The notes beneath the pieces were generated by a model. The model was not told the origin of the DNA and ran no database searches. It saw only the letters and a list, made by a program, of their open reading frames with translations. From contig CAZXIY010000016.1 in assembly GCA_964640935.1 (NCBI GenBank), forward strand, positions 1 to 22,856: a stretch of DNA of 22,856 bases, given 5' to 3'. This stretch comes from CAZXIY01 sp964640935. GTDB lineage: Archaea; Thermoplasmatota; Thermoplasmata; Methanomassiliicoccales; Methanomethylophilaceae. Shown one piece after another: positions 21,981-22,856 of the stretch; the stretch's first letter is position 1; every line of letters begins with the position of its first letter. The position numbers and the translations under genes are program-made.

Positions 21981-22097
21981 ACGTATCCATATTATTAATC
22001 GAATTATAATAATATTTGCAAAATTATTGCAAAAATAGCACTAATTCAATTATTTATCATCGTACATACGATTTGTATCAATGTATCTTTACTGTGC
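21981..22097. promoter_or_regulatory. AT-rich intergenic region holding the RloAB promoter
   Basis: These 117 bases are far richer in A+T than the rest of the window. They contain the TATA-like element of rloA (minus strand TTATAATT, 22009-22002) and two direct copies of TTGCAAAA 11 bases apart (22016-22023 and 22027-22034). They also hold a short inverted repeat CGTA-CA-TACG (22051-22060). They separate the defence pair from the end of the YigZ-like gene. The two TTGCAAAA copies, one helical turn apart, could be an operator; this is inferred. Confidence 0.55.
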
Positions 22098-22721
22098 TCA
22101 GATGCCCATCCGAACGAATGACCTGCCTGTCATCGACGGAACGCAGGTACCTTTGGTCAGATCCGCCGCCGATGCAAGGAATCCTTCCGCTGACCCTGTC
22201 GGGACCGAGACCGAAACAGCGACCGTTTCTCCGAACTCTGCCCCGATGCTGCCGACGATATACTTCCCACAAGTCGATTGAAGGCTCCCGTATTGTTGAT
22301 ATGTCAGCTCCATGCGGTAATTTGCACACATGACCATCTCCGCTGTCTCGGCGGAATGCATGGCACCGACCGAGGAATCGGTGTATGCCTGCACAAGACC
22401 TCCGGCCCCCAGGAGCGTGCCTCCGAAATAACGCACGACGACGATCGCGGTAAAATCCAATCCCGATCCGCGGAGCACACGGAGTATCGGGCGTCCGGCG
22501 GTGCCCGACGGCTCCCCGTCATCGCCGAAACGCTCGAAATCCCCGAACACGGCGGCATAGCAGTAGTGCGTCGCACCTGGGTATCTGCTGCGTACGGACT
22601 CGATGCAACGCTGCATCTCGTCCGCGGACGGGCACGGCATGACGCACGCTATGAACCTGGAACCTTTGACGCAGATCTCGCATTCCGATAACGAATCCAC
22701 CGTCCTGTACCTATCCTGCAT
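22098..22721 (-). CDS. YigZ/IMPACT (UPF0029) family protein
   Basis: The 207-residue protein has the full UPF0029 signature in its N-terminal domain: YPGATHYCYAAVFG, then RFGDDGEPSGTAGRPILRVL and VVVRYFGGTLLGAGGLVQAY. A ferredoxin-like C-terminal domain (about 135-207) of the DUF1949 type follows. Bacterial and archaeal members are of unsettled function; eukaryotic IMPACT inhibits the kinase GCN2 and binds the translation apparatus. The length is normal. An AT-rich, near-symmetric element (TATTTTAATA, 22735-22744) lies between this gene and the divergent tRNA-Ser and may serve both. It is too close to the ATG for a typical leaderless start, so the exact promoter is unclear. Confidence 0.92.
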   Translation of the reverse strand: MQDRYRTVDSLSECEICVKGSRFIACVMPCPSADEMQRCIESVRSRYPGATHYCYAAVFGDFERFGDDGEPSGTAGRPILRVLRGSGLDFTAIVVVRYFGGTLLGAGGLVQAYTDSSVGAMHSAETAEMVMCANYRMELTYQQYGSLQSTCGKYIVGSIGAEFGETVAVSVSVPTGSAEGFLASAADLTKGTCVPSMTGRSFVRMGI

Positions 22722-22734
22722 CGGACAGCGAATG

Positions 22735-22744
22735 TATTTTAATA
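22735..22744. promoter_or_regulatory. TATA-like element between yigZ-like gene and tRNA-Ser
   Basis: TATTTTAATA on plus starts 34 bases before the tRNA-Ser 5' end, the same distance as at tRNA-Val. Its complement TATTAAAATA faces the YigZ-like gene, 14-23 bases before that ATG. It is well placed for the tRNA and less so for the protein gene. Confidence 0.45.
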
Positions 22745-22768
22745 GATGAAATGATTGTGCGATTCAGA

Positions 22769-22851
22769 GCCGAGGTAGCCAAGCCCGGTATGGCGGTGGT
22801 CTCGAAAACCACTGGTCCCTGACCTCGGGAGTTCGAATCTCTCCCTCGGCG
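22769..22851 (+). tRNA. tRNA-Ser, anticodon CGA
   Basis: The acceptor GCCGAGG pairs with CCTCGGC, followed by discriminator G. The anticodon stem GTGGT/ACCAC encloses CTCGAAA, giving anticodon CGA (codon UCG). The long variable arm (about 14 nt, TGGTCCCTGACCTC region) marks a type II serine tRNA. The T-stem GGGAG/CTCTC encloses TTCGAAT. The CCA end is encoded at 22852-22854, two bases before the window ends. Confidence 0.95.
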
Positions 22852-22856
22852 CCATC

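Noticed and set aside
22081..22333. Short plus-strand frames beginning in the AT-rich region.
   Set aside because: They run antisense through the conserved C-terminal half of the YigZ-like gene and show no protein-like pattern.

Overview
The window is archaeal. It encodes an archaeal-type ribosomal protein S15, a fibrillarin-like rRNA methylase, a KEOPS Kae1 protein, an archaeal RecJ/DHH nuclease next to rps15, and an inositol-monophosphatase/NAD-kinase fusion of the kind known from methanogens. Many genes have a TATA-like box about 27-31 bases before the start codon, the pattern of leaderless archaeal transcripts. High GC, a full-length bifunctional PurH, a hydantoinase-like ASKHA protein and a MenA-like prenyltransferase fit a Thermoplasmatota/euryarchaeal methanogen, plausibly of the Methanomassiliicoccales. 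That placement is inference: no methanogenesis gene lies in the window.

Layout, left to right. (1) 1-1200: a TauE/SafE exporter with its DUF1634 partner, preceded by a perfect 16-bp palindrome. (2) 1298-1686: tRNA-Leu(CAG) and a small lysine-rich orphan. (3) 1887-5180: a phosphohexomutase paralogue with eroded active-site motifs, convergent with an ATGA-coupled pair of IMPase-NAD kinase and a JAMM-domain protein. (4) 5289-6171: fibrillarin, cut by a 100-N assembly gap, then the C-terminal end of a reading frame I cannot name. (5) 6275-9298: information processing, with rps15 and the DHH nuclease on + convergent with a thioredoxin-like protein and Kae1 on -. (6) 9380-12949: an AlbA_2/Schlafen-type putative regulator whose promoter lies inside seven tandem hexamers, and a hydantoinase/oxoprolinase-family protein.

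(7) 13054-16291: tRNA-Val(GAC), a SAP-domain protein, a zinc-ribbon protein, a radical SAM enzyme and a MenA-like UbiA prenyltransferase, the last two abutting tail to tail. (8) 16333-17336: a compact operon of two small cysteine-containing proteins and a HEAT-repeat protein. (9) 17461-20040: a small zinc-binding protein, a strong hairpin, PurH and a class I methyltransferase. (10) 20096-22097: a visibly AT-richer RloA/RloB (AbiL-like) ATPase-Toprim pair, probably an acquired anti-phage system. (11) 22098-22851: a YigZ/IMPACT protein and tRNA-Ser(CGA).

Most of the window is core housekeeping. The best leads for something less described are the RloAB island, the hexamer-repeat promoter of the AlbA_2 gene, the degenerate phosphohexomutase, the radical SAM/MenA-like pair, and the Cys-protein/HEAT operon. 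No CRISPR array, insertion sequence or rRNA was seen.
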